Positions 45,659 to 56,126 of a stretch of 64,000 nt of DNA are shown one piece after another. Location: the NCBI GenBank assembly GCA_039881045.1, contig JAYWVB010000003.1, forward strand, positions 1,178,001 to 1,242,000. Reading direction: 5' to 3'. The notes below the pieces were generated by a model that had not been told where the DNA came from, did not search any database, and worked only from the letters and a program-made list of their open reading frames with translations. Position 1 is the first letter of the stretch; every line of letters starts with the position of its first letter. The position numbers and the translations under genes are program-made. Source of the stretch: Chaetomium olivaceum (taxonomy: Eukaryota > Ascomycota > Sordariomycetes > Sordariales > Chaetomiaceae).

Positions 45659-47003
45659 ATGCCTCTCCTTCCGAGGTTGACTGAGGAGGAATTGGCGATA
45701 CTTCCCCACGAAGACAGAGGCCATGACCTGCTAGGGGTGCACTGGGGTTTGACAGGCACCGCGACCTTGTTTCTTCTCCTTCGGCTTTACTGCAAGCTCT
45801 TTATAAAAAGAAACTTGTGGTGGGACGACTGGATCTTGATTGCTTCTTGGGTGGGTACATTCCCTCTATCCCGGCTTTGCTAGCTCGCCGTCATCAGCGC
45901 TGCTGTTCTAACCCGGTAGCAAGTTCATGATATTGGCAACCGATATCCTAACGACCATCCTGGTCCGCCAGTTCGGGCTGGGGAAACACAGCTATGACCT
46001 CAACATCTACAACCCATCCTTATTTATCCTCGTCATCAACAGTCGCGCGACAACCACCCTAACCTCGCTGGCGTGGACCAAGACAGCGTTTGCCGTAGCC
46101 CTGCTTCGACTGACCACCGATCGGACGAAAGCGTTCGTCTGGTTTATCATCATCTCCGTCAACATCACATTGGGCTTCAGCGCGGCCGTTCCGTTTATTC
46201 AATGCCAGCCGCTGGCGAAGGCATGGCACGGAGAGTTGCCAGGAAACTGCTGGGCCCCCGGAGTGGGAACGAAGATTTGGATCGGAACCGGCGGTAGGTT
46301 GACGACCCAGCACTCTTGCGTGAGGTATGCAGCTGCTGACGTCCCCCTTCAGCATACTCCGCTCTGATGGACTTCATCCTTGCCGCCCTCCCTTGGACAT
46401 TTTTGTACCGCCTTATGTTGAAAAAGAAGGAGAAACTCGGTATCCTGGTTGCCATGAGCATGGGTGGCGTGTGAGTGGAAGGATCCGGTCTACAAAACTA
46501 GAGCACCTTCTAACAATTCTTCTCAGCGCGGGAGCCGTGGCCATCGTCAAGTGCGTCCAGCTACCACGGCTTGGCCAAGGGGATTCATGTAGGTCACTCC
46601 CGCGCCCTAAACCACGAGATGATTGGAGACCTGACACAATCCAGATTACGAGGTTGATCTCTTTGCCTGGGATATTGCCGAGTCCACAGTCACCATGATG
46701 GCTGCGTGCATCCCGGCCCTGAGAGTTCTGTTACGAGATGTGAAACAATCGTCGGTCTCGGGTGGGAGATCGATCGCGCTTTCACAATTCTCCATGTCTT
46801 TTATGTCGACCCGAATGGGGCGAAACCTGGGTGGTGGTGAGATTGAGGTTGTAGAAGGGTCAAGGTTATCGAAAGAGGATGCGACACAAAGCAGCCGCGG
46901 TGACAGAACAAGACATAGTAGGGGTGGCGAGGGAGCGGAGGGGAGATACAGCGTGACGGATTACGGACGGGGTGCCAGACACCACTATATACCCATGGAA
47001 TAG
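45659..47003 (+). CDS. rhodopsin-domain (PTH11-like) integral membrane protein
   Basis: Seven-helix membrane protein of the large fungal rhodopsin/PTH11-related family; members of this family are proposed receptors. The first exon has GLTGTATLFLLLRLYCKLFI followed by LWWDDWILIASW, the family's conserved WWDD block. Next come ATDILTTILVRQFGLGKH, TSLAWTKTAFAVALLRLTTD, VPFIQCQPLAKAW, ALMDFILAALPW and the YEVDLFAWDIAESTVTMMAA block. Introns at 45851-45919, about 46293-46350, about 46469-46528 and about 46590-46644 separate the helices. All junctions hold except the first, which is one base out of phase. The C-terminal tail is hydrophilic, Arg/Gly/Ser-rich and probably cytoplasmic. It lacks the N-terminal CFEM domain that some PTH11 proteins have. 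Confidence 0.83.
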
Positions 47004-47350
47004 GCGCGTTATGACCTGCATTTACTGTTTCTACGAGCTACCAAGCGAGCTCTGTCTTACGGACCGTGACTTCGATCATTGTTCATGTCTGTTATGCGTA
47101 TTTCTGGGAATAATTGTGTCTCGAGCAACTTGATCAGAGACGGACATATACACTCACCAATGACACAGCAGGGTCGGGCCACTCGTGCCGTGTCGCCACT
47201 ATTTGAGGCCTACCATCTGGTGTAACATGGGCCACGGTGGTTTAATAATGGATCTTTCCCCGCCCTCTGCTACCTCTGTACCCTTCTAGACACGCACTCG
47301 AAGTTATCTACAACCTGAACACATCTCAACCTTGCCCTTTCCATTCCACC

Positions 47351-47515
47351 ATGAAAAACGTATTCTGCGAATGTGGGAAGGCGTTCAAGAATGAGAACTC
47401 CATGGATCAACACAAGCAGCACTCGCGGAGACATCAACCGCGCTGTGACGAACCTCTCCTGGACCTCGTCCTGTTAGGGTTCAGTCTGATTGAAGGTGTC
47501 TTGCAAAGGTACTAG
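47351..47515 (+). CDS. 54-aa C2H2-type zinc-finger miniprotein
   Basis: Short open frame (ATG 47351, TAG 47513) in a good start context (TTCCACCATG). It encodes MKNVFCECGKAFKNENSMDQ followed by HKQHSRRH, matching the short fungal finger with CxC, Phe, a Leu-like position replaced by Met, and spaced His residues. After the finger only about 25 hydrophobic/acidic residues remain. It could be a genuine miniprotein, the 5' exon of a larger gene interrupted by the LTR-like sequence immediately downstream, or a remnant. No intron joining it to further coding sequence was seen. Confidence 0.45.
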   Translation: MKNVFCECGKAFKNENSMDQHKQHSRRHQPRCDEPLLDLVLLGFSLIEGVLQRY

Positions 47516-47584
47516 GTTCGGTGCAGCCAAAAGGTGCACAACAAAGACTTGTCTCAACAGTAGGCTCTCGAGCTTGTAGCGAAC

Positions 47585-47899
47585 TGTAGTTGTGATTGCT
47601 AACTGGAGAACTCCCAGAGCTCTCCAGAACGAGTGACTATATACTATCTAATTCCTGGGTGCTCAGTGTGCTCAGTGTTTCTTCCTTTCTGAGGTCACTG
47701 ATCACACTGGTCACTTCCCTGTATTCCTGTGTTCTGATTGGCTATGCGTCTTCCTGTGCTCAGTGTGCTCAGTCTTCCGTTTTTCCCCGTTTCCCTGGTC
47801 ACACTGAGCATCCTTCATTCTCATTTGATTGGTCCCTTGGAATGACTGGTTCGGGGCGTCCCGCGCCTCCGAGGTTCCACCTGTTGGCATATTCGTGAC
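47585..47899 (-). mobile_element. probable solo LTR of a retrotransposon
   Basis: 315 bp. On the minus strand it begins TGTCACGAATATGCC and ends CACAACTACA, i.e. TGT...ACA termini as in fungal LTRs. It is rich in short internal repeats of TGCTCAGTGTGCTCAGT (for example 47660-47680 and 47755-47775) and inverted copies of CACTGAGCA. It sits between the mini zinc-finger frame and a small gene, with no internal retrotransposon coding sequence on either side. I could not find a matching 5-bp target duplication (left CGAAC, right CGCGC), so boundaries are provisional. Confidence 0.45.
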
Positions 47900-48065
47900 A
47901 CGCGCGCTGAAGTTGACGTAGGGGCCTCCGAGCTGGGCACTTCTAGGGACACCAGAGATGGAGTCACGACCAGTCAAGTAGGTACCTAACCGGCCTAGCC
48001 ATATTCCGCTACAACCAGTCATCCTTGCTTACCATTGTAAGGCACCTAACAACAAACCACTCACC

Positions 48066-48377
48066 ATGAGTGCCAAGCGGTACTCTTCTCGCTATCGCAC
48101 TGTTCGCTTTCCTTGGGCCAGGGAGTCGGCCCCCCGTCCTAAGGCGAAGAAAGACGAACCAACAGAATCTGCTCGCAAGGACTGGCTAGCGCCGGTATGG
48201 AAGAATTACGGGCACACGAAATCCAACAGCTCAAATGGTTGTAAAGAGCGCCGCAAACCATGCGTGGACTATAAGATTGAGTACATCGACTATAGGACTG
48301 AAGAAAATCTGAACTGGGGTCTGTGTGACAAAGATTGTGGGTGGTGTGGCCGTTGCATGAAAGGCAAGTTCTTCTGA
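48066..48377 (+). CDS. 103-aa basic protein with Cys-rich C-terminus, unknown function
   Basis: Intronless open frame with a strong start context (CACTCACCATGAG). The N-terminal half is basic (KRYSSRYRTVRFPWARE, then PKAKKDE). The C-terminal half is rich in Cys, Tyr and Trp, ending GLCDKDCGWCGRCMKGKFF with CxxxCxxCxxC spacing that could bind a metal. No signal peptide. I do not recognise the family. Composition and start context favour a real gene; proximity to the LTR-like element leaves open that it is a remnant. Confidence 0.45.
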   Translation: MSAKRYSSRYRTVRFPWARESAPRPKAKKDEPTESARKDWLAPVWKNYGHTKSNSSNGCKERRKPCVDYKIEYIDYRTEENLNWGLCDKDCGWCGRCMKGKFF

Positions 48378-48458
48378 TAGAGTAGTGCTACCGAAAATAC
48401 TACGTTAAAAGGTAGTCACTCTCCAGCAGCAGACATACAACCTATCTCGTCCTCCACA

Positions 48459-48996
48459 TTAAAACGGATCGGCGGCGCCATCATCGTCGTCGTAGCCGCA
48501 CGAACCGAGCCGAGCTAGAAGCGTTAGCGTTAGCGTTACCTTGTTGCGGCACGTAAAAAAAAAAAAAAAAAGGTGACTATAGGTACTCACCAAGGGTACA
48601 GTTGTTATCGGTGTAGTGCCCGCTGACGTAGCAGTCCAACCCCCGAATGTAATGCCAGCCACTTTATGCATGGGTTAACGACCCGCCATGAAGCTCCCTG
48701 AGGTACTGAGGTATTGAGACATACCAGTTCCGGAACCCGTTGATGGTCACGCATTGCGCGGACTGAACACACCAAAAGTCGTATGTGTTCCCCCTCCGCA
48801 GCGTCGTCTTGACCCTGGACGTTGTTCTAGGGCTGCTGCGGCAGTTGACTGTGGACGAGCCGCCGATGATCTTGCAGTGTTGGGGCCGGGAAAAGGCCCG
48901 AGATTCTAGAGAGTCGGTGGCACCGGCTTCGGGGGTGGGGCTGGCCATGAGACCGAGGGGGAGGAGAGCCCCGGTGAGGAGGAATTTGAGCTGCAT
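48459..48996 (-). CDS. small secreted SH3-like Cys-rich protein
   Basis: 132-aa predicted secreted protein in three exons (introns 48662-48724 and 48515-48590). The signal peptide is MQLKFLLTGALLPLGLMAS, followed by a short pro-like region (TPEAGATDSLESR). The mature domain has VNCRSSPRTTSRVKTTLRRG, YDFWCVQSAQCV and, after splicing, LDCYVSGHYTDNNCTL. This is the pattern of bacterial-type SH3-like folds in small fungal secreted proteins. The C-terminus is acidic (CGYDDDDGAADPF). The second intron contains an A18 run (T18 on the coding strand) next to three tandem TTAGCG-like units. A TATTTAT element lies about 110 bp upstream of the ATG. Function is unknown; an effector-like or wall-associated role is inference. 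Confidence 0.7.
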
Positions 48997-50124
48997 CGCT
49001 TTGTGTGTGTGTGGGCGAGCCGGGTTTTGCAGGTTGGTTGGACGTCTGGGCGAGTGGCTGAAAAAGAATCACAACAAAAACATGGGTTCAGGGGCGCCTC
49101 AATAAATACTGAGAAGCATATCTTCTCCCAGCGGGCAAATAACAGTCCGCTTACCCGGGCGACTAAATCGTAAATAATTTAAAGTTTTCTCGGCCAATCC
49201 TTCTCATGTGAATTGTGACAGCGTGTGGTCGTTGGCGCGGAATTCGTGGCCGCAGGCGCTTAATTTAGGTAGTGCGAAAGCGAGGGCAGTGGGCTCCCCC
49301 CCCCAACCCATAGGGGCATCTATCTTTACATACACATGGGCAACGCTGGCAAGGAATCTCAAGTTCTTTTTCTTCTTGCCTTCAATGCTTCGTTTTGCTG
49401 TCAAGCCCGGGATGCTGGCATGGGGCACCCTTGTTGTTGTCATTTTGCTTCTTGGCTTCGGCACAGGTAACCGAAGGAGTAAAGCGGTCAAGATGCGAAC
49501 GAGAACTTGACGGGCTGGATTGCCGCATTAGGCATCGAGTTTCTAAAAATGTATATGGCCGCGATGCCAACTTGGCCCAAAGCTCCGCAGCGAGCGGCCG
49601 ATTCCACTACGAGGGAGAACTTTTTCAGATCATGAGGTCACCCACCGATATAGTTACCACGCATGTCATCTGCGGCTTCTGGCTCAGGAGCGTGTCGTTC
49701 GCGTGCGTTGTCGTTATGCCACAAGCGGCAAGAGTTGCGGACGTCTTGGCGGTGACTTGGCAGCCTCGATTCGAAGCTTGAATGCACATTCGACCGCCGG
49801 TTGGCCGAGGAAGGGACTCCGTTTCGGCCAAACTTCAGATCTCAGAGCCTTACCTTTCGTTGGCTTGGTCCTGAGTCTCCACACTACTAGAGTAAGATGG
49901 TATGAATGACTTACTTTGGGTGAAATCACGACATGATTAGCGTCACATTATGCAAAGGAACAGAGGAGTAGAGTGCATGATTTGATTCATTGTACGATTA
50001 ATCTCTCGCTAAGAAAAGTCCAACGCCCAACTCCAAAGTTGAGAACCCCGAACCCCGCGTGTTTCTATGCAGATAAGAAAATGATGACCCGTCCATCCTG
50101 ATCATTCCTAGTCCCCCCCTCCAT
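48997..50124. other. intergenic region
   Basis: 1.1 kb. One open frame (49395-49781) translates to a signal-peptide-like start but lacks an ATG at that position. No supported gene. Confidence 0.4.
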
Positions 50125-50856
50125 TCAAGCGGTGATCTGAATCCTCGTGGGCGTGGAGACCTTCGCCTTCGGCACGGTGATGCTCAGGATCCCGTTCCTC
50201 AAAACAGCCGTCGCGTTGTCCTCATCAATACGGGCGGGGAAGGTGATGGTGCGCGAGAAGCGGCCGACGGAGCGTTCCCGGAGCCAGTACTTGGACTGGT
50301 CCTTAGGGGTCTGCGTGGGTGTCTGCGTAGTCTCTTCGGCACCGACGCGAGTCACGGGCTTGGCGACATCCATCCAGGGAGACGAGGCCCGGCTGGAAGC
50401 GGGAGTGCTCTCATCCTCCGGGTCGTCCTCGACGGTCGCCTGGTGCGAGTTGCGGCGCGGCTCTTCGGTCTTGGGAGAGGTTGGCTCCTCAGGCGTGGCA
50501 TTGTCTTTGTTTGAGTCCGAGGCGTAGTTGCGCTCAACGCTACCGCTGATAACGATGGTCTGGTGCTCAGGGAACTCGATGCTGATGTTCTCACGCTCCA
50601 GACCGGGCAGCTCGCCGTGAAGTTCGTATGCCTCTTCCGTCTCCCGGACGTCGAACTTGGGGTGGAAGGTGATGGGCTGCGGGCGGGCTTGTTTGGCGCG
50701 TTGCTGGCGGGCTGCGGGAGCAGATGCGGCAGAGGCACCGCGGTTTTCACGCGAGTAGTTGTCGAAGTCGCTGAGAAGGCGGAAAAGGGGGAAGAATTGG
50801 GGCTCAGCAGTGGCAGCCTGAGGAGCGCAGAACGAGGCGGGGAAAGTGTGCATCAT
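50125..50856 (-). CDS. HSP20 / HSP30-type small heat shock protein
   Basis: 243-aa alpha-crystallin-domain chaperone that binds unfolding proteins in the cytosol. Single exon, frame intact. The N-terminus (FFPLFRLLSDFDNYSRE) is typical of fungal HSP30. The crystallin domain begins FHPKFDVRETEEAYELHGEL, with LPGLERENISIEF, and ends with the conserved AVLRNGILSITVPK and a C-terminal IQI (I-x-I) anchor. A hydrophilic insert of about 85 residues rich in Glu, Pro, Ser and Thr splits the domain, as in the filamentous fungal HSP30 group. A TATTTAAG box lies about 200 bp upstream. I looked for heat-shock elements; only imperfect GAA/TTC clusters are seen near 51030-51055. Confidence 0.93.
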   Translation of the reverse strand: MMHTFPASFCAPQAATAEPQFFPLFRLLSDFDNYSRENRGASAASAPAARQQRAKQARPQPITFHPKFDVRETEEAYELHGELPGLERENISIEFPEHQTIVISGSVERNYASDSNKDNATPEEPTSPKTEEPRRNSHQATVEDDPEDESTPASSRASSPWMDVAKPVTRVGAEETTQTPTQTPKDQSKYWLRERSVGRFSRTITFPARIDEDNATAVLRNGILSITVPKAKVSTPTRIQITA

Positions 50857-51056
50857 TTTGACTGAGGGTGTAAATGTGTTGTTGGAGACTGTTGTAGTGG
50901 CCGTTGTGGGAAGTGAGGAGTTGTGTTGGCGTTGTGTTGTTGTTGGTGTTCAAGTTTGTTTTGAAGCTTGGTTTGATGCTCGGTTTGATGCTCGAAGTCT
51001 GAAGAGTGATGCAAATCTGGAGGAGACAAGATTCATGGAACTGGGAATTCAGAAGA

Positions 51057-51064
51057 CTTAAATA
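51057..51064 (-). promoter_or_regulatory. TATA-like box of the HSP20 gene
   Basis: TATTTAAG on the minus strand, about 200 bp upstream of the HSP20 ATG. Irregular GAA/TTC triplets upstream (51030-51055) resemble, but do not match, a canonical heat-shock element. Confidence 0.4.
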
Positions 51065-51079
51065 CGCATTTTGCATTTG

Positions 51080-51688
51080 CAATCAAGTATCTAGGCAACA
51101 TGATGATGAATGTGAAATCCATGATTACGAACGTATAGATGGCGGTGCGAAACCGCGAGAATCTTGTCGATGTTGCTTGCGCGTCTGTCGCTTGATCTTG
51201 AATGTGCGACAAGCGTCTGTCAGCCGCTGGAAGTTGCAGGAAGATTCGAGAAATCCAGGCCTTGGTTGGGTCCGACAAGCAAGCCACGTGCGAGCCTCTG
51301 CCAAGCGTTTGTGGCTTCGCCGCTTGTGGCGCTTTACATGCTGGCACGTGGCTGGCTTGATTCAGCAAGGGTTAGGGTTCGATTCCGTCGGAATGCCAAG
51401 ACTGAGGTGATTCCGGGTTGTCCGAGTTCCACCCACGAGTCGATTGAGAGTTTTATTTACCGAGTCAAATTCCATGATTTGAACTCATTCGTTTGTATGT
51501 ACCTAACCTTGAAGTACCACGCCGGAAAATCTGCATTCAAAAGCCGTATCTCAGATTCGACCACGCCCCAGTTGGCTCCCTCTCTGGCTTTTTGAGTTCT
51601 TTCAACGAACTTCTAAGTTTGTTGCCAACAAATCCACAAGAGCACAACTGTTCCTTGCTTGGAAGACGCCGCCCACAAAACAGCCACA
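51080..51688. other. intergenic region
   Basis: About 600 bp between divergently oriented genes (HSP20 and the alpha/beta hydrolase). Contains two CACGTG palindromes (near 51295 and 51347). No gene was recognised. Confidence 0.35.
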
Positions 51689-52695
51689 ATGCATTACTCA
51701 ACATTCACCACCTCAGACAACTGCCGCCTGGCCTTCCAGTCCTCCCTCCCTCTCCCCACCCCCTCAGATACCACCCCCATCCCCACCCCCATCCCCACCC
51801 CCACCACCTGCATTCTCCTCCTGCACGGCTTCTCCGGCTCCTCCGCCTACTTCACCCGCAACACCGCCGCCCTCTCCGCCCGCGGCCACTGGGTCGTCTG
51901 TCCCGACCTGCGCGGGCACGGCCGCTCCGGCCACAGCCCGGCGCGAGGCGGCTTCCACGTGGCCCGCCTCGCCGCCGACCTGCACGAGCTGCTCGCCCAC
52001 TTGCGCACCACCACTACCGTATCCGCCGCGTCGTCCCGGAACCCTGCCCCCGTCAAGTTCGTCCCCGTCGGCTGCTCCATCGGCGCCGCCGTCCTCTGGA
52101 CCTACACAGAGCTCTTCGGCGAGCCCGACGCGTTCGCGGGGTATGTGTTTGTGGACCAGGCGCCGCTGCAGGACCGCGCGGCGCTGGGGCTGGGCGGGGC
52201 ATGGGGCGCCGGGCGGGCCCATGCCGCCTGCTATGACGAGGCGACCATGCTGGCGGCGCAGCGGGCGTGGGTGGAGGATCCCGCGCGCGCGCATGGCGGG
52301 TTGGTGGCGGAGTGTTTGGGGTATCGGTTCAAGCCAAGGGAGGATGGGGGTGATGGGGTGGGGGAGGAGGAGATGGAGAGGGATGGGCGTTTTTTGTGGG
52401 GGTGAGTAGGGAGGCGTGTGATGGGGTGTGGTTGGCGAGGCTGTTGGCGGATCATACGCGGTATGATCATCGGGAGGCGTGTGAGGGGTTGACGAGGCCG
52501 GTGTTGGTCATGGCGGGGCGGAGGAGTGGATGTTTTACGCTGGAGGGGATGGAGGAGACGGTGAGGAGGGCGAGGAAAGGGGGGAATGAGGATGCGGAGA
52601 TGGTGGTGTTTGAGTCGGGGCATTGGTTGTTTTATGAGGAGCCGGATCGGTTTAATCAGGAGGTTCTCGCGTTTGTGCAACGGTGCACAAGGTGA
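51689..52695 (+). CDS. alpha/beta hydrolase (one frameshift in a G run)
   Basis: Probable esterase or peroxidase-like member of the alpha/beta hydrolase fold. The ATG at 51689 gives MHYSTFTTSDNCRLAFQ. The oxyanion motif is LLLHGFSGSSAYF, strand 5 has PDLRGHGRSG, the nucleophile elbow is VPVGCSIGAAV (G-x-S-x-G), and the C-terminus has PVLVMAGRRSGC (acid region) and ESGHWLFYEEPDRFN (catalytic His). A low-complexity run of Pro-Ile/Thr (PIPTPIPTPTT) precedes the oxyanion strand. At 52398-52402 a G5 run ends the first frame in TGA; one additional G would give FLWGVSREACDGVWLARLL and continue to the natural stop at 52695. GC at third positions is very high. The substrate is unknown. Confidence 0.83.
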
Positions 52696-52759
52696 GGACG
52701 GGATGGGATAGGTTTAATTTCGCGCGGTAAGTAATATCGTGATTTCTTATCATCTGCCA

Positions 52760-53686
52760 TCAAAGAGCATCCGCAGGGACGCCGAGCTGTGCAAGCACAT
52801 TGGCAGGACCCCGTTCCAACCAGATCTTCATCTTTTCCTCGCTCTTCACCCACACCATGCCCAACATACCGGCCGCGTTGGTGTCTATCCCGTCCCAGCC
52901 GGCTGAGCGCCGCGGTACGACCACCAGCCAGTTCCGGTCCATGATCACGTTATGAGGCACCGCCGCCTCCCCTTCCAGTGCCGCGTGGCCGAGGGCTCGC
53001 TCTGCTCGGCGGAGTAGTGCGCGGTAGATGTTCAACAACTCATCCACCGGGGGCAGACCGCCCCGGAAGTGGTGCATGGCAACCTTGAATGACAGCTGGG
53101 CCTGTTCTGAATCGGGCCACAGTGGGAACCCGTCGGGTGCAGGGATCACTTGCATGTGCTTGTGCATCCGGCTACACCCACCGTTGATTCCGCAGTTGAA
53201 GAGCATTATATGCCGACTGTGCAGGGAGGTGATGACCTGCCGGGCCGCCGTGAGGTCGTTAATGTCTAGGGCTTCGAACTGTCTACGAAAGCCATTTTGG
53301 GTAAGGATGAGATAATGCGGCCGTGCCGAGGGGAATTTGTTCACAGTCAGGAGATGAGTCGATCCGACCGTCGCGACTTCGTACCCGGAAACGTTGATAT
53401 CGCTCCCTGGCCGACACCCTGGTTGTTGCGAAGATGAGTGGTTTTGCGGGTCGCTCGGGGCTTGGGGTTTAGCAGCGTGACTGTCAAGTATCCGAAACTC
53501 AAACTGATAGAGGTGAGGTGTTAGTAGAGATGATCAATGGAAATATGTTTACACAGCAGACCTCACCGAGACGCCCTTGTCTGAGCGAACCACGGTACGG
53601 TGGTTTGGGTTGTAAAATACCATCCCTTGCTCGATAAGACGGTCGAACTGGGTGAGGAGACGATCCTCGTCCAGGTTGGATTCCAT
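52760..53686 (-). CDS. Ap4A phosphorylase / ATP adenylyltransferase-like protein (APA1/APA2 type)
   Basis: 287-aa HIT-superfamily enzyme expected to cleave diadenosine tetraphosphate with phosphate to give ATP and ADP. Two exons joined across 53504-53566 (VVRSDKGVS to FEFRILDSH), in frame. NKFPSARPHYLILT is the conserved strand before the active site. GGCSRMHKHMQVIPAP carries the H-x-H-x-Q catalytic motif, whose middle His is the nucleophile. PHNVIMDRNWLVVVPRRS matches the second domain. Length is slightly under the yeast APA1/APA2 (about 320 aa). No signal peptide; likely cytosolic. It converges on the alpha/beta hydrolase with about 65 bp between stops. Frame intact. Confidence 0.85.
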
Positions 53687-55008
53687 CGCGTTGTGTGGGA
53701 CGAGAGTATCGCGAGTATGGAGTATGAAACGGGATGCAAAGCTTTGAGTTCAGACTGGGTGGACTAGAGCCGCAGATTTTCGGGCTGACGGCGCCCCTTC
53801 CGTCCTTATACCAGGGGCAAAATGGCGATTATTAAGGTATCTGACGTGGGATCCTGCGAGACCAAAGACAGTGACCTTATTGCTCCACTTGGCTTGCGGT
53901 CTCATCAGGTTGCCTTGGAGTTTTGGCGGTTCAAGGGCGGCCATACATGGCAACCTGGAAACCTTGCAAATTCCAGCGATTGGTTGGTCTGATTACAATC
54001 GACATTTTCAGCTTTCATTTCCCGGACTAGGCATCTGTGTGATTGATGTGATGAGGTGGGTGAGAGACTGCAAGGGGCAGTGCACAGTCAACACAAAACA
54101 GGTAGGTACCATCATTGGTGTGCTCGTATTCCAGCGTGATTGTTGTTGTTGTTCTTGTTGAACTCGATTGAGAACCTGTTTCAAATGTTCCGAGTCCGAT
54201 GGTTGCATTTTAGTTATTTTGGTATTGTTTGTATTGTTCCGTTGGGTCATGCTCAGAGATCACGCGTGAAATTACCGACGAATATGGCGGGTTTCATCGG
54301 ATCCGGGGGCCATGTGAGGACCCGCCAACACGACCCCAGGCCTCAGCCCAAACGCGCTATATTCAGGTCGGCCCCATGGAAGGTCCCAACCCCAAACATG
54401 AAACTTTTCAAAGTTGCCCTCCGGCTGGATGCTTGTTCTTTTCCAGTTCTGCAACCAACCCAGGAACCTAACCCAAACGAACGACAATGGAAATGCTTCG
54501 TGTACATGTATCTTCCTTACCTGGTTCCTAAGTTAACACGCAGGTTCGGCGCGGCAAGCACTGATGAGATGTGCACATACAGATGAGCAATTTCACGCAG
54601 TCTATTTTTATCTGCACTCTACACTCTTCAACGCGTTTGCAATCTCAACTGCGACTGAGAGGTTCCATGAAAACACCCCGAAACTGGCCAAGCCCCCGCG
54701 CTGATGATGTCCATGACCCGCTTCGGATGGGAAGGTTCGGATGACAAAACTGAAATTGAAGTTTTCCCCCTCAGTCTCCCACCCGACCCACGCAAAATCA
54801 CCCGCGGTCAGTCGGATCATTTCTTGCAACGGTCGTGCGATCGGTCCTGGTCGAAGGCGCCGACGATGGACGATGGCGAGACACAACCTTTCGGATGATG
54901 ACCAGATGCTCGGCTTCGACATGCGGAAACAGGATATTCGACCGCCCGAACTGCATGGTGACGGGCGAGAAACCCAACCAAATCCGGTACAATCCCAACG
55001 CCGATATC
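53687..55008. other. intergenic region
   Basis: 1.3 kb with only small overlapping open frames and no supported gene. An open frame at 54140-54586 begins hydrophobically but has no ATG at that position and no family features. Confidence 0.4.
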
Positions 55009-56126
55009 CTACCAAATCGGAGGCCCAGGGCCCGGCGGGGGCTCGGGGGCTGGGGCGCCCGTGTTGGACGGGCCGGACATCAACCTCGTGTTCCCGTCAG
55101 GATATCCCCGGAAAGGCACTTGTGGCGCCAGCGCCATGGGGGGTAAACGGGTGGTTGGAGGCGGTGCGCTCGTTGGGAAGAATGGGGGCGGTGGCATGCT
55201 CCGGTCTGCTTGCCTTGAACTTCGCTCCGGCTCTGCGCCATGGTTGGCAAAGGCGGTCCCGAACTCGCTACCGACCGGAAGTAACGGAAGCGGGAGTCCC
55301 ACGGAGCCCGTGGTCAAAACATCCGCCTGCGCCTCCCGCGTCTTTTGCGAGATCCTGCTGTCTCGTCTAGCCCGGTTGGTGTACGATCGTGCGTTGGACT
55401 GGATTGTCCGCAGTCCCGCTCCCATGCACTATCAGGAAGGAAGGAAGTCAGCAAACCACATCCGCAAGCACGGGTCGAGGATCAGCAACTCACCAAAGCT
55501 TCGACTACCTCCCACTTCATCCCCACCCGATCCGCCAGCCCAGACCAGACGTCTTTCCGCATCGTCATGTATTCGCTTGCCACCATCTCCAACCGCCGCC
55601 CGCTATAGTCATGTATTCCCCGCCGCTCGACCAACCGTTCGTACCGTTTTCGACACGCGTTTGCCGTCTTGGTCGGGAAATGCGTTCGTTGGAGATCGGC
55701 CCAGTTTTGTCCGCGCGAGCGTGCTTGAATCAAGGTCTTGTCGTCATCGGCCGTCCACGTGCCGTGGTTGTATATCGAATAGGGGTATTCGGCCAACGCA
55801 GCCGTCTCGTCGCCAATCAGCTCTTGTCCTGCCGCTTCGGCGGTTCCATCCCCTTCATCGGCTATCGGGGCTTCGAATTGTGTGCGGGTAGCGGCCGGGG
55901 GCGCGGTATGGGCGCTTGGGGGAGGCGGTGCGACGGGCAGCGGGGGGTACCGAATCGGGCCGGGGCCTGAGGTTGTGCTCGGCTGCTGGGCCGCAATCAG
56001 ACGGTATCCGCCGCCCCCTTGATTCTCGGAACTCGGCGGTTCGGAGACCCCCGAGGGTTCTCCCGGCCCCTGAACGAACCGCATGTCCCGGTTCGGCCGC
56101 CGGGGCGGACGCCGCGTCCTCGTCAT
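55009..56126 (-). CDS. Myb/SANT-like DNA-binding protein
   Basis: 350-aa probable nuclear protein with one Myb-like domain. Two exons; removing intron 55429-55493 joins MKWEVVEAL to CMGAGLRTIQSNARSYTNRA, the conserved continuation in related fungal proteins. The Myb domain reads GTWTADDDKTLIQARSRGQN then WADLQRTHFPTKTANACRKR, with the spaced Trp/Phe/Tyr core. A following helical block (WSGLADRVGMKWEVVEA) is shared by relatives. The N-terminus is Pro/Gly/Arg-rich, and the C-terminal 100 residues are Pro-rich and probably disordered. Frame intact. DNA target unknown. Confidence 0.82.

Noticed and set aside
48520..48541. Telomere-like TTAGCG repeats
   Set aside because: Only three imperfect units inside an intron; not TTAGGG and far from a chromosome end signature.
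49395..49781. Open frame whose translation begins like a signal peptide
   Set aside because: The first codon is not ATG and no upstream ATG or intron supplies a start.
55061..55891. 276-codon plus-strand open frame
   Set aside because: Antisense to both exons and the intron of the Myb-like gene, with no motif of its own.
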